From positions 2,356,001 through 2,420,000 of the forward strand of contig NZ_CP070961.1 in the NCBI RefSeq assembly GCF_017086465.1: DNA of 64,000 nucleotides, in the 5' to 3' direction. Position numbers and translations under genes: made by a program. Below, in pieces: positions 37,686 through 46,115 of this stretch. Numbering within the stretch: position 1 is the first letter of the stretch; each line of letters opens with the position of its first letter. The stretch is from Nocardioides sp. zg-1228. Its GTDB lineage: Bacteria; Actinomycetota; Actinomycetes; Propionibacteriales; Nocardioidaceae. The notes under the pieces are model-generated. The model saw only the letters and a list, made by a program, of their open reading frames with translations, searched no databases and was not told the origin of the DNA.

Positions 37686-37793
37686 GCGCGGACGCTTCGT
37701 AGGGCTGGGTGAGTCTTCGGGCCGCTGGGCGTGCGGCGCCCCCGTGCGTGCAGGTGGCCCCGCTACCGGGTGGGTGGCGGGGTGTGGGCCCGG

Positions 37794-39236
37794 TCATGGT
37801 CGGCGCGGGTGCGGGATGCCGGGTGGGCCGTGTGGGTCCGGCTCGTCGATCCGGGTGGTGCCGGATGCGTCGCGGCGGTAGCGGTGGCCGCGCGGCGAGG
37901 TCCACTCGAACGTGGCGGGCGCGGTCATCTCGTAGCGCCAGGCGGTGTGGGTCTTGAGGCGGTGGTGGGACCGGCACAACGCGGCGAGGTTGTCGGTCTG
38001 GGTGGGGCCGGGCTGTGGTCTGCCTTCGGCGGCGGCGTCGTGGTCGTAGGGGGTGACGTGGTCGATGTCGCAGCCGCGGGCGGGGCGCGAGCACCACGGG
38101 AACACGCAGGTGCGGTCGCGAAGGACGATCTGCTCCCGGATCCGGTCGGGGATCGCGTAGGCGTCGGTGTGGAGCTGCGTGGTGAGGTCGATGACCGGCT
38201 TGATGGTGACCTTGGTGCGGGAGTCGGCGCACCAGTCGCGGATGTGGTCGAGCAGCACCAGCCGCTGGCCTTCCTCCAGCCGCCCGGTCGGACCGAAGAC
38301 GGTGGCCTCACCGCAGAACGTGGCGTCGAGGTGGGCGTGCAGCACGACCTCCCGCACGACCGGCAGCCCGTCCTCGGCACACGTGGTCGCGGCGCCTTGG
38401 TGGTGCAGGTCCAGCGCGGTCTGGGTGCGGGCGAGATCACCCAAGGCGGCGGAGCGGCGGGCGTCGAGCGACTCCAGTGAGCCGAGCGCGGCGAGCGTGG
38501 CAGCGCCGTGGGCCAGCGCGCGGTCGAGGTCGAGGGCGTCGGCGAGGTCGAGCTCGGCCTCGAACGTCATCGTGCCGGCGAAGTGGACCTCCTGGTCGTG
38601 GACGGTGGCGTGGCGGGGGTCGATGTAGAGGTCGCCGTCCTCGGGGTCGGAGGCCGGGTCGGGGGCGGCGAGGTCGTAGCGCTTGATCGTCTCCGCGACC
38701 AGCCGGTCGAGCTGCGCCGGCCCGATGCGGCCGGCGACGGCGGCGACCTGCGCGTCCACGAACGCCGCCGCCTCACGCGTCAGCGCGGGGGTGCTGTGGA
38801 TCGTGGCCTCCGCGACGGCACGCGCGCGCCATGCCGGCACCCGACCGGCCTGGACCTGCGCCCACAGTCGCGGGAGGCGGTGACGCAGCTCGAGGGCGTG
38901 GCCGATGAGCCTCTTCGCCGAGACCGTCGAGACGCCCAGGGCGCCGCCGAGCTCGGCGACGCAGAACTCCGCGACCAGGGGCGTGCCCTCGCCTGCGATG
39001 GGCTCCTCGTGCTCACAGCCCGGCACGGTGAAGGAGGCCGCGGAGTGGATCGACTCCGGCGGGTGCAGGTCGGCCCACCGCGCAGCCACGTCCAGCAGGT
39101 CGGCCGCGGCCCGCTCCTCCGCAGCCTTGCGCTCCCGTGCGAGCGCGAGCAGACCAGAGGCGGTGAGGTCCACGACCCCACCCCCTTCCGTCCTTGCCAG
39201 CGGCTCGATTATGTGTTCGATTTTACTGCCGGCCAC
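37794..39236 (-). CDS. DUF222/HNH endonuclease (13E12-type), intact
   Basis: A 480-residue protein of the actinobacterial family in which an N-terminal DUF222 domain (about residues 30-330) is joined to a C-terminal HNH nuclease: CVFPWCSRPARGCDIDHVTPY (His near residue 407), then DNLAALCRSHHRLKTH. Mycobacterial 13E12-type repeat proteins belong to the same family. The genes are multicopy and behave as selfish or mobile units. The first 22 residues may be untranslated, with an alternative GTG at VVDLTAS. Two decayed relatives occur at 12.4 and 50.3 kb. Confidence 0.87.
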   Translation of the reverse strand: MAGSKIEHIIEPLARTEGGGVVDLTASGLLALARERKAAEERAAADLLDVAARWADLHPPESIHSAASFTVPGCEHEEPIAGEGTPLVAEFCVAELGGALGVSTVSAKRLIGHALELRHRLPRLWAQVQAGRVPAWRARAVAEATIHSTPALTREAAAFVDAQVAAVAGRIGPAQLDRLVAETIKRYDLAAPDPASDPEDGDLYIDPRHATVHDQEVHFAGTMTFEAELDLADALDLDRALAHGAATLAALGSLESLDARRSAALGDLARTQTALDLHHQGAATTCAEDGLPVVREVVLHAHLDATFCGEATVFGPTGRLEEGQRLVLLDHIRDWCADSRTKVTIKPVIDLTTQLHTDAYAIPDRIREQIVLRDRTCVFPWCSRPARGCDIDHVTPYDHDAAAEGRPQPGPTQTDNLAALCRSHHRLKTHTAWRYEMTAPATFEWTSPRGHRYRRDASGTTRIDEPDPHGPPGIPHPRRP

Positions 39237-39295
39237 CGACGATCGACATCGCCGTCACAAATCTGTGGAGGACCAACGCGCGCCGGTCGCCGCGA

Positions 39296-39400
39296 TCAGC
39301 GAGACACACCGATCACGGCAAGGAGCGGCGTGACACGTTGGGTCGTGGCCCGGGGAAATCGAGGGCTGGTTGGTGGTCGGGCGCTCGCGATCGTCCAAGC
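39296..39400 (-). pseudogene. Decayed second copy of the small membrane-protein gene
   Basis: Over about 105 bp this segment matches the 5' half of the gene at 36718-36867, including a run of 26 identical bases around GGTTGGTGGTCGGGCGCTCG. The start codon is changed (ATG to TTG). One base is lost and two are gained, and a stop codon follows LAVIGV, removing the membrane helix. The segment has the same orientation as the intact copy, so the pair forms a direct repeat around the NUDIX and DUF222/HNH genes. Confidence 0.7.
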
Positions 39401-39447
39401 GTTCCCCCTCCCCACCAGCCAGGCCGCGCGGCGATGCGTCGGTGCTC

Positions 39448-40146
39448 TCACCCCACCCGGATCGACCGGGACACCGATCCGGTCCGGAAGGCGGTGTCGG
39501 CAGTGACGGCCCGCACCTTGGTGCGCCGACTCTTGACGCGCACGCTCGTGGAAGCGCGTCCTCCCTCGTCGGTGGTCACCTTCCTGACGGTGCGCCACGA
39601 GCCCTTCCTGCGCACCTGCAACCGCACGGTCGCGGACGAGGTCCCGAAGTAGCCCGTCGGCCGCTCGTCCTCCGACCTGACCGCGAATCGGACCATCCGC
39701 CCCTTCCCAGGACGCCGCGGCTTCGCCTTGATGGTCGTCCTCGTCTCGGGAAGCCGGAACGACAGGGAGGTCTGCGCCACCGAGATCGGCACACAGGAGG
39801 AACTCGGGTTGCACGCCTCGCCCGTCCCCTGGATCACATAGGTGCCCGCCAGGTTGGGGGAGCCGCAGATGGAGAAGTCCTCCAACCCCGTGCTCGGCTC
39901 GCTCCACAGGTATTCGTAGTCGACCTCTCCGCCATCTGGGCCGATGAGCTCGAAGGTGATGCTCCAGCGGTCGGTGTATCCCGCCGGGAGACGCGCTGTG
40001 TAGGAGAACTCGTGACTGTCGCACGGGTCGTACAGCACTCCGCCCGGCATGCTGACGGCCACCTCGTCGGCCGCATGAGCAGGGGCGGCCGCACCCAGCG
40101 GGGCAAGAAGGAGAGCCGCCAGAGCGGGAACCGTCACACGTCTCAT
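39448..40146 (-). CDS. Secreted protein of unknown function
   Basis: A 232-residue exported protein with a signal peptide (RRVTVPALAALLLAPLGAA, cleavage near AHA-AD). The mature part has four cysteines (CDS, ICGS, ACNPSSSC), which suggests disulfides. The C-terminal 90 residues (TIKAKPRRPGKGRMVRFAV through the end, with RLQVRRKGSWRTV and TSVRV) resemble the beta-sandwich repeats of actinobacterial surface proteins. I chose the ATG at 40146. The function is not known. Confidence 0.72.
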   Translation of the reverse strand: MRRVTVPALAALLLAPLGAAAPAHAADEVAVSMPGGVLYDPCDSHEFSYTARLPAGYTDRWSITFELIGPDGGEVDYEYLWSEPSTGLEDFSICGSPNLAGTYVIQGTGEACNPSSSCVPISVAQTSLSFRLPETRTTIKAKPRRPGKGRMVRFAVRSEDERPTGYFGTSSATVRLQVRRKGSWRTVRKVTTDEGGRASTSVRVKSRRTKVRAVTADTAFRTGSVSRSIRVG

Positions 40147-40180
40147 GCCTTCCCACGCTACGTCGCGGGGGCCCAACAGA

Positions 40181-40219
40181 ACAGCCCCCGACCTCGCGTC
40201 TCCGCGAGCCAGGGGCTGT
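40181..40219 (-). terminator. Terminator downstream of tRNA-Val
   Basis: A nested hairpin: ACAGCCCC pairs with GGGGCTGT, and inside it CTCGCG pairs with CGCGAG across a four-base loop. It lies 12 bp after the tRNA 3' end and is followed on that strand by TCTGTTG. Confidence 0.65.
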
Positions 40220-40230
40220 CGTGCACTCGG

Positions 40231-40302
40231 TGGGCGATACTGGGTTCGAACCAGTGACCTCTTCGGTGTGAACGAAGCGCGCTACCACTGCGCCAATCGC
40301 CC
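40231..40302 (-). tRNA. tRNA-Val (anticodon CAC)
   Basis: A 72-nt tRNA on the minus strand. The acceptor stem GGGCGAT pairs with ATCGCCC. The anticodon stem CTTCG/CGAAG encloses the loop TTCACAC with anticodon CAC. The T-arm carries GGTTCGAACC. The discriminator is A and the CCA end is not fully encoded. Confidence 0.95.
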
Positions 40303-40350
40303 GAGCTCGCCAGAACGTTATCCCATCCGGTGCCCGGACCCGGAATCGGG

Positions 40351-40857
40351 TCAGGAACCGGTGCCGACGCCGCTCCGGTCGTCGCCGGTCTTGCGGCGCT
40401 CGCGCACCTCGCGGCGCAACTCGTCGGCCATCTCGGGGTGCCCGTGGAAGCGGCGGTAGCTGTAGACGATGAGCCCGATCGCGATGAAGGCGGACGCCAC
40501 CTGCGTCACTCCGGTCCAGATGCCGCCGGGCAGCCACCACGCCTCCGAGACCGGCCACCACTCGGGCGCAGGGGGCTTGACGATCCACAGCACGCCGCAC
40601 GCAGCGAGCACCAGGGCGCCGAGGCAGGACGCGACGATGCGCGTCCGGGTCTCGACGCTCTCGGCGGCGCCGATCATGGCCCGCAGCCGCACCGGCTCGA
40701 CGCGGCGCTCCGCCCACGTGTACTGCTGGGACAGCAGGGCCAGCCCCGCGAAGATCCCGAGCAGGCCGGGGCCGGGCAGGAAGAGAGCCGCCACCCCGAG
40801 GACGAGCAGGGTCCAGCCCAGCGTCTCCAGAACGACCCGCTTGGCTGCCCGTGTCAT
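40351..40857 (-). CDS. PGPGW-type membrane protein
   Basis: A 168-residue protein with four hydrophobic segments and the FLPGPGLLGIFAGLALL block (about residues 26-42) that defines the actinobacterial TIGR02611/PGPGW transmembrane family. The C-terminal 40 residues are charged and cytoplasmic (RRFHGHPEMADELRREVRE). No activity is known for the family. Confidence 0.82.
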   Translation of the reverse strand: MTRAAKRVVLETLGWTLLVLGVAALFLPGPGLLGIFAGLALLSQQYTWAERRVEPVRLRAMIGAAESVETRTRIVASCLGALVLAACGVLWIVKPPAPEWWPVSEAWWLPGGIWTGVTQVASAFIAIGLIVYSYRRFHGHPEMADELRREVRERRKTGDDRSGVGTGS

Positions 40858-41065
40858 AGGAGAAACCTACCCGCTCGGCCCAGTGCCCCTTTCGCAGGCG
40901 AAAACGGTGGATACCGTCAAGGTCGTCACGAGCCTCCATCAAGATCCGGTCTGGACCGGTATGGGTCATATTTCTGCGTTTTGCCTCACAAGCGCCCCGC
41001 GATGGCGTCTCATGAGCACGCACCCCGGGGCAAACTCTCGCCCCCGGAGACCACAAGGAGTCTCG

Positions 41066-41500
41066 ATGAACATCTCCGGAAGCGGGCACACCCTGTCCGA
41101 CGTCGCGTTGGACATCACCGTCGAGTGCATCGACGACCGCGGCATCCGCCACGAGATCGACACCGTGCTCAGCTATGCCGGCTCGGACCCCTTCGCCGTC
41201 GCGATGACCTTCGTCACCTCCGACGGCAACCTCGTGTGGACCTTCGGCCGGGACCTGCTGATCCGCGGCGCCGAGTCGCCTGCCGGGGACGGCGACGTCC
41301 ACGTCTCCCCCGCCAGCAGCCTCAGCGGCCGCGCGATGGTGTCGATCGAGCTCAGCTCCCCCGACGGCCACCTCGTCCTGCTGGCCCGCGCGTCGGACGT
41401 CCTGGACTTCCTCGCTCGCACCATCGCCGTCATCGCGCCCGGCGCCGAGTCCGACTCCTTCGACGCCGACCTGCTCATCAGCCAGCTGCTGGCCTCCTGA
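41066..41500 (+). CDS. SsgA-family sporulation/cell-division regulator (SsgB-like)
   Basis: A 144-residue protein of the SsgA-like family, which in Streptomyces recruits FtsZ to division sites and controls septation. Typical features are YAGSDPFAVAMTFVTSDGNLVWTFGRDLL and a C-terminal VLDFLARTIAVIAPGAES. The ATG at 41066 follows AAGGAG. In this non-sporulating-type setting it is the usual lone SsgB-like copy. It converges on the ABC exporter operon. Confidence 0.9.
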   Translation: MNISGSGHTLSDVALDITVECIDDRGIRHEIDTVLSYAGSDPFAVAMTFVTSDGNLVWTFGRDLLIRGAESPAGDGDVHVSPASSLSGRAMVSIELSSPDGHLVLLARASDVLDFLARTIAVIAPGAESDSFDADLLISQLLAS

Positions 41501-41522
41501 CGCCCCTGTCACACCGGGGCGT
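41500..41522. terminator. Bidirectional terminator between convergent genes
   Basis: A 7-bp stem ACGCCCC/GGGGCGT with a nine-base loop spans the end of the ssg gene and the stop codon of the ABC exporter gene (41509-41511), which lies in the loop. It serves both directions. Confidence 0.6.
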
Positions 41523-43323
41523 GCTGGGCGACCCAGCTCGCGTGCAGGCCCGCGTAGACGCTGCCCGCCTGCGTGACCAGCTCACGGTGGGGTCCGCGCT
41601 GCACCACACGACCCTTGTCGACCACGATCACCTCGTCGGCGCTCTCCGCGGTGGAGAGCCGGTGGGCGATCGTGACGGACGTGCGTGACTGCATCAGCCG
41701 CTCCAGGGCGCGTCCGATCTGCATCTCCAGCGCCGGGTCGACCGCGCTCGTCGCCTCGTCGAGCACGAGCAGGTCGGGGTCGGCCAGATGGGCGCGGAGC
41801 AGCGCGACGAGCTGCCGCTCGCCGGCCGACAGCGACTCGCCGCGCTGGCCCACCTGGGTGTCCAGGCCGCGCGGCAGGCCGGCGAGCCAGTCGTCGATGC
41901 CGAGCTCGACCGCGGACGCACGGATCTCGTCCTCGGTGGCGTCGAGCTTGCCGTAGCGCACGTTGGCGGTGATGGTGTCGTCGAAGAGGAAGCCCTCCTG
42001 CGGCACCAGCACCACGCTGCGCCGCAGCGACCGCGCGTTGATGCGGCGTACGTCGATCCCGTCGAGCAGCACGGCCCCGTCGACGGGGTCCATCAGGCGG
42101 GTGAGCAACTTGGCGAAGGTCGACTTGCCCGAGCCCGTCTCCCCCACGATCGCCACCCGCGTGCCCGCGGCGATCGCGAGGTCGATGTCGCGCAGCACCG
42201 GCGGGCCGCCGGGGTAGGCGAAGCTCACGTCGGCGAACCGGACGTCGATCGGGCCGCGCGGCAGCACCTCGCCGTCGTCGCCCGGGTCGACCAGGTCGGC
42301 CGGGGTCTCCAGGATGCCCAGCACCCGGCGCCAGCTGGCGATGGCGTTCTGGGCGTCGGTGAGGATCTGGGTGCCCATCTGCACCGGACCCACGAACAGG
42401 GTCACCAGGAAGGCGAAGGCGAGCACCTTGCCGGGCGTGATGTCGCCGGCGAAGCCGAGGAGCACGCCGATCACGATCACGCCGGCGTTGGCCAGGCCGG
42501 CCGACAGGCCGCCCAGGGAGAACGACGTGACGGTGTAGGTCTGCGCGTGGGTGTAGGCGTCCTGCCAGTCCTTGATCGCGGTGTCGATGCGCGCCTGGGT
42601 GCGGTCCTCGACGCCGTAGGAGCGGACGACCGCCGCACCGACGACCGGCTCGGAGATGGCGCCGAGCAGCACACCCACCTGGTGCCGCACGACGGTGTAG
42701 GCGGCCGACAGCTTCTTCTGGAACCAGCGGATGGAGAGGAACAGGGGCGCGAACGCCAGCCAGACGACCAGCGCGAGCTGCCAGCTGTAGACCACCATCA
42801 GCACGGTCGCCACCAGCATCTGGCCGATGCTGACCACGAAGATGAGCCCGCCGAAGACCAGGAACTGGCTCACCTGGTCGACGTCGCTGGTCACCCTCGA
42901 GACGAGGGCGCCGCGGCGCTCGGTGTTCTGCGTCAGCAGCGGGAGGTCGTGGACGTGGCGGAACGCCCTCGTGCGCAGGGTCGCGAGACCGCGCTCGGAG
43001 GTGGTGAACAGACGGCTCGTCATCTTGTAGGACGCCCAGCTCGTTGCGACGATCGCGATGGCGGCCACCACGCCCATCCACACGACGAAGTCGAGGCGCG
43101 GCCCGCCGGGACCGTTGAGGCCACGGTCGAGCGTCTGCTGCACCGCGATCGGCACGACGACCTGACCGCACGAGGCGATGACGGCGTAGACCAGGGTGCG
43201 GCCCAGGCCCTCGCGCAGCTCGGGCGAGTACTTCATGCCGAGCCGGATGGTGGCGAGGGCGCCGATGTCGGCACCGCTGTCCATCTGGGTGCCGGCCGTG
43301 GCCGGAGCGGTCGTGGTGCTCAT
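41509..43323 (-). CDS. ABC exporter half-transporter, catalytically complete
   Basis: A 604-residue type IV ABC protein: six membrane helices in the first 340 residues and a nucleotide-binding domain with Walker A VGETGSGKSTFAKLL, signature LSAGERQLVALLRAHL, Walker B LLVLDEATSAVD and H-loop TIAHRLSTAESADE. All catalytic residues are canonical. Its ATG overlaps the stop of the partner gene upstream (ATGA), and together they form a heterodimeric multidrug/lipid-type exporter. The substrate is unknown. Confidence 0.9.
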   Translation of the reverse strand: MSTTTAPATAGTQMDSGADIGALATIRLGMKYSPELREGLGRTLVYAVIASCGQVVVPIAVQQTLDRGLNGPGGPRLDFVVWMGVVAAIAIVATSWASYKMTSRLFTTSERGLATLRTRAFRHVHDLPLLTQNTERRGALVSRVTSDVDQVSQFLVFGGLIFVVSIGQMLVATVLMVVYSWQLALVVWLAFAPLFLSIRWFQKKLSAAYTVVRHQVGVLLGAISEPVVGAAVVRSYGVEDRTQARIDTAIKDWQDAYTHAQTYTVTSFSLGGLSAGLANAGVIVIGVLLGFAGDITPGKVLAFAFLVTLFVGPVQMGTQILTDAQNAIASWRRVLGILETPADLVDPGDDGEVLPRGPIDVRFADVSFAYPGGPPVLRDIDLAIAAGTRVAIVGETGSGKSTFAKLLTRLMDPVDGAVLLDGIDVRRINARSLRRSVVLVPQEGFLFDDTITANVRYGKLDATEDEIRASAVELGIDDWLAGLPRGLDTQVGQRGESLSAGERQLVALLRAHLADPDLLVLDEATSAVDPALEMQIGRALERLMQSRTSVTIAHRLSTAESADEVIVVDKGRVVQRGPHRELVTQAGSVYAGLHASWVAQHAPV

Positions 43324-45239
43324 CGCGTGCTCCCCTCGGCGTGGTCGGGACCGGCCGCGGCGCCGGGCGCCGCCCCCGGCGAGGTCTCGGCGGTCTCGGG
43401 TGCGGTCTCGGGCGCGGCCTCGTAGGCGTTGACGAGGTGGGCGTAGGCGGGGCTGGTGGCGAGCAGCTCGGCGTGGGTGCCGCGCCCCACGATCCGCCCC
43501 TCGTCGAGGTGCACGACCTCGTCGGCGAGCGAGATCGTCGCCTTGCGGTAGGCCACCACGACCAGGGAGGCGGCCGCTGCGTCAGCCGATCCGTCAGCCG
43601 GTCCGTCGCCCGATCCCTCGTGGTCGCCGGGCGAGCGGTCGTCGCGCAGCGAGGCGAGGATGCGGGCCTCGACCTCGGGGTCGACCGCGGAGGTGGCGTC
43701 GTCGAGGATCAGCAGCCGCGGGCGGCGTACGAGCGCCCGGGCGAGGGAGAGTCGTTGCCGCTGGCCTCCGGACAGCGACGTGCCGCGCTCGCCGAGCCGG
43801 GTGTCGAGCCCCTCGGGCAGGGCGGCGACGAAGCCGTCGGCCTGCGCGGTGCGCAGCGCCGCCCACACCTCCGCGTCGGGCACGTCCGCGCCGAGGGTGA
43901 CGTTGCCCCGGACCGTGTCGTCGAACATGAACGCGGTCTGCGGCACGAGCGCGACGTCGCGCGGCAGCTCGCCCTTGCGCAGCCCGCGCAGGTCCTGGCC
44001 GTCGAGGCGGATCCGGCCGGCGTCGGGGTCGACCAGGCGGGTCATCAGGCTGGTGAGGGTGCTCTTGCCGGACGCGGTGGCGCCGACGAGGGCCACGATG
44101 CGTCCGGGGCGGACGTCGAAGTCGACGCCGCGCAGCAGCGGCGCGTCGGCGTCGTAGGAGTAGTGGAGGTCCTCGACCTCGAGGAGTGCCCCGCCCGTGG
44201 CGTCGCGGGGCAGCTCGTCGGAGCCGAACGCCATGCTGCCGGTCGCGTCGAGCACCGCCTTGGCACGGCGGTAGCCCACGACCGATCGCGGGAACTCGCC
44301 GAGCAGCCAGCCGATGGCGCGGATCGGGAAGGACACGATGGTCAGCAGGTAGGCGACGGTGACCACGTCGCCGGGGTCGGTGGCACCGCTGGAGACCCTG
44401 GAGACGCCGACGGCCAGCACGACGAGCACGCCGAGGCTGGGCAGGCTGGCCAGGGTCGGGTCGAAGACGGCCCGGATGCGCCCGGCGCGGATGTTGGTGT
44501 CGCGCAGCTCCTCGGCCTTGGCGCGGAAGCGGTCGGTCTCCTCGACCTCACGCCCGAGCGTCTTGACGACCATCGCGCCGTCGAAGGACTCGTGCGCGAT
44601 CTCGCTGACCTCGGCCCGCAGGCCCTGCGCGCGGGTCATCAGCGGTGAGGAGTAGTGCTGGTAGAGCAGGTTGGCGACGACCACGGCGGGGAAGACCAGC
44701 AGGCCGACCAGCGCCATGACGACGTCGGCGACGAACATCTGCACGACGGCGATGACCATCATCACGATCGTGCCCAGCGCCATCGGCAGGGGCATGATCG
44801 GCGCCCACGCCGCCTCGACGTCGGAGTAGGCGTTGGAGAGCAGCTGGCCCGTGGGGTGCCGCTGGTGCCACTCCATCGGCAGCGAGAGGTATTGGCGGGT
44901 GACGCCGCGGCGGGTGTGCGACTGCATCCGGTAGTACATGATGCCGCCGCCGAGGCGGCGCGCGACGATGCCGACCGCGCGCAGGATCGCGACCGCCATG
45001 AACAGCGCGACCACCCACAGCAGCATGTCGGTGCCGATCTCGCCGGTGTCGAAGGCGGGGATCAGGACGTGCTCGGTGGCCCACCCGAGCACCCAGGCGT
45101 CGGCCACCGTGAGGACGCCGAACAGCACCGCGCCCAGCGTCGCGACCGTGAACACCGTGGGCTCGCGCTTGATGCCGACCCACAGGACCCGGAAGCCGTC
45201 GAGAGTGGTGGTGCCCCGCAGCTTCGCGTCCTCGCCCAC
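43320..45239 (-). CDS. ABC exporter half-transporter with degenerate ATPase site
   Basis: A 639-residue partner of the following gene. Walker A is VGATASGKSTLTSL and the signature is LSGGQRQRLSLARAL, but Walker B reads LLILDDATSAVD (Asp for the catalytic Glu) and the H-loop reads VVVAYRKATISLADE (Tyr for His). About 17 low-complexity residues (SGDGPADGSADAAAAS) are inserted between them. Heterodimeric exporters often keep one such degenerate site. I chose GTG at 45239, 12 bases after AGGAGG; the frame is open to 45329 but with no ribosome-binding site there. Confidence 0.87.
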   Translation of the reverse strand: MGEDAKLRGTTTLDGFRVLWVGIKREPTVFTVATLGAVLFGVLTVADAWVLGWATEHVLIPAFDTGEIGTDMLLWVVALFMAVAILRAVGIVARRLGGGIMYYRMQSHTRRGVTRQYLSLPMEWHQRHPTGQLLSNAYSDVEAAWAPIMPLPMALGTIVMMVIAVVQMFVADVVMALVGLLVFPAVVVANLLYQHYSSPLMTRAQGLRAEVSEIAHESFDGAMVVKTLGREVEETDRFRAKAEELRDTNIRAGRIRAVFDPTLASLPSLGVLVVLAVGVSRVSSGATDPGDVVTVAYLLTIVSFPIRAIGWLLGEFPRSVVGYRRAKAVLDATGSMAFGSDELPRDATGGALLEVEDLHYSYDADAPLLRGVDFDVRPGRIVALVGATASGKSTLTSLMTRLVDPDAGRIRLDGQDLRGLRKGELPRDVALVPQTAFMFDDTVRGNVTLGADVPDAEVWAALRTAQADGFVAALPEGLDTRLGERGTSLSGGQRQRLSLARALVRRPRLLILDDATSAVDPEVEARILASLRDDRSPGDHEGSGDGPADGSADAAAASLVVVAYRKATISLADEVVHLDEGRIVGRGTHAELLATSPAYAHLVNAYEAAPETAPETAETSPGAAPGAAAGPDHAEGSTR

Positions 45240-45368
45240 AGGTGTCGCCCGCCTCCTCGTCGTGATCCGCGTCTCGCGGGTCGGTTGCTCACAGCAACCG
45301 CCCAACCTGGCAAGGCTATTCCTCGGCACTGACAGCGGACGAATCAGTACGCCGCTGCACGCCCCCGC

Positions 45369-46115
45369 TCAGGAGGCGCGGATGCGGGACAGGAACGCCC
45401 GGGTGCGCTCCTGCTGCGGGTCGCCGAGCACCTGATCGGGGCGCCCCCGTTCGTGGATGTGACCGTCGTGCAGGAAGCACACCTCGTCGGCCACGTCGCG
45501 GGCGAACGCCATCTCGTGGGTGTTGAGCAGCATGGTCACGCCCTCGGCCTTGAGCTCGGTGAGCAGGTCGAGGACCTCGCCGACCAGCTCGGGGTCGAGC
45601 GCGCTGGTCACCTCGTCGAGCAGCATCAGGCGGGGGTTGGCCACGAGCGCACGCGCGATGGCCACCCGCTGCTGCTGGCCGCCGGACAGGTCGTCGGGGC
45701 GGGCCGTCGCCTTCTCGGCCAGGCCGACGCGCTCGAGCATCGCCAGCCCGCGCGACCGGGCCTCCCGGGCATCCACCCCGTGCACCAGCCGCAGCGCCAG
45801 CGTCACGTTGCCGACGACGTCGAGGTGCGGGAAGAGGTTGTAGGCCTGGAACACCATCCCCATCCGCGAGCGGACCTTGTCGCCGTCGACGCGCGGGTCG
45901 GTGATGTCGCGCCCCTCGAAGGTGATCACGCCGTCGTCGACGACCTCGAGGAGGTTGACGCAGCGCAGGAGGGTGGACTTGCCCGATCCGGACGCGCCGA
46001 TGAGGACGACGCACTGCCCGGGCTCGATGGTCAGGTCGACGTCGCGCAGCACCACGTGGTCGCCGAACGACTTGCGGACGCCGGCGAGGCGCAGGAGCTC
46101 GGTGGGAGCGTTCAC
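45369..46115 (-). CDS. Amino-acid ABC transporter ATP-binding protein
   Basis: A 248-residue polar amino acid (PAAT-type) importer ATPase with Walker A LIGASGSGKSTLLRC, Q-loop MVFQAYNLFPHLDV, signature LSGGQQQRVAIARAL, Walker B LMLLDEVTSALD and H-loop LLNTHEMAFARD. It starts at a GTG with AGGAGG six bases upstream. That GTG overlaps the permease stop (GTGA). It forms a complete importer with the next two upstream genes. Confidence 0.93.
   Translation of the reverse strand: MNAPTELLRLAGVRKSFGDHVVLRDVDLTIEPGQCVVLIGASGSGKSTLLRCVNLLEVVDDGVITFEGRDITDPRVDGDKVRSRMGMVFQAYNLFPHLDVVGNVTLALRLVHGVDAREARSRGLAMLERVGLAEKATARPDDLSGGQQQRVAIARALVANPRLMLLDEVTSALDPELVGEVLDLLTELKAEGVTMLLNTHEMAFARDVADEVCFLHDGHIHERGRPDQVLGDPQQERTRAFLSRIRAS

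Noticed and set aside
37794..39236. Group I/II intron or homing endonuclease in an intron
   Set aside because: The DUF222/HNH gene lies between ordinary genes, and no interrupted host gene or intron structure is seen around it.
39296..41512. 738-residue minus-strand frame spanning several genes
   Set aside because: It crosses the secreted-protein gene, the tRNA, the PGPGW gene and the ssg gene in wrong frames. Only its last few residues match anything, as the decayed small gene.
41509..45239. ABC exporter as part of the amino-acid importer operon upstream
   Set aside because: Domain type (fused membrane and ATPase, exporter fold) differs, and a gap with no overlap (about 130 bp to the chosen start) separates them.
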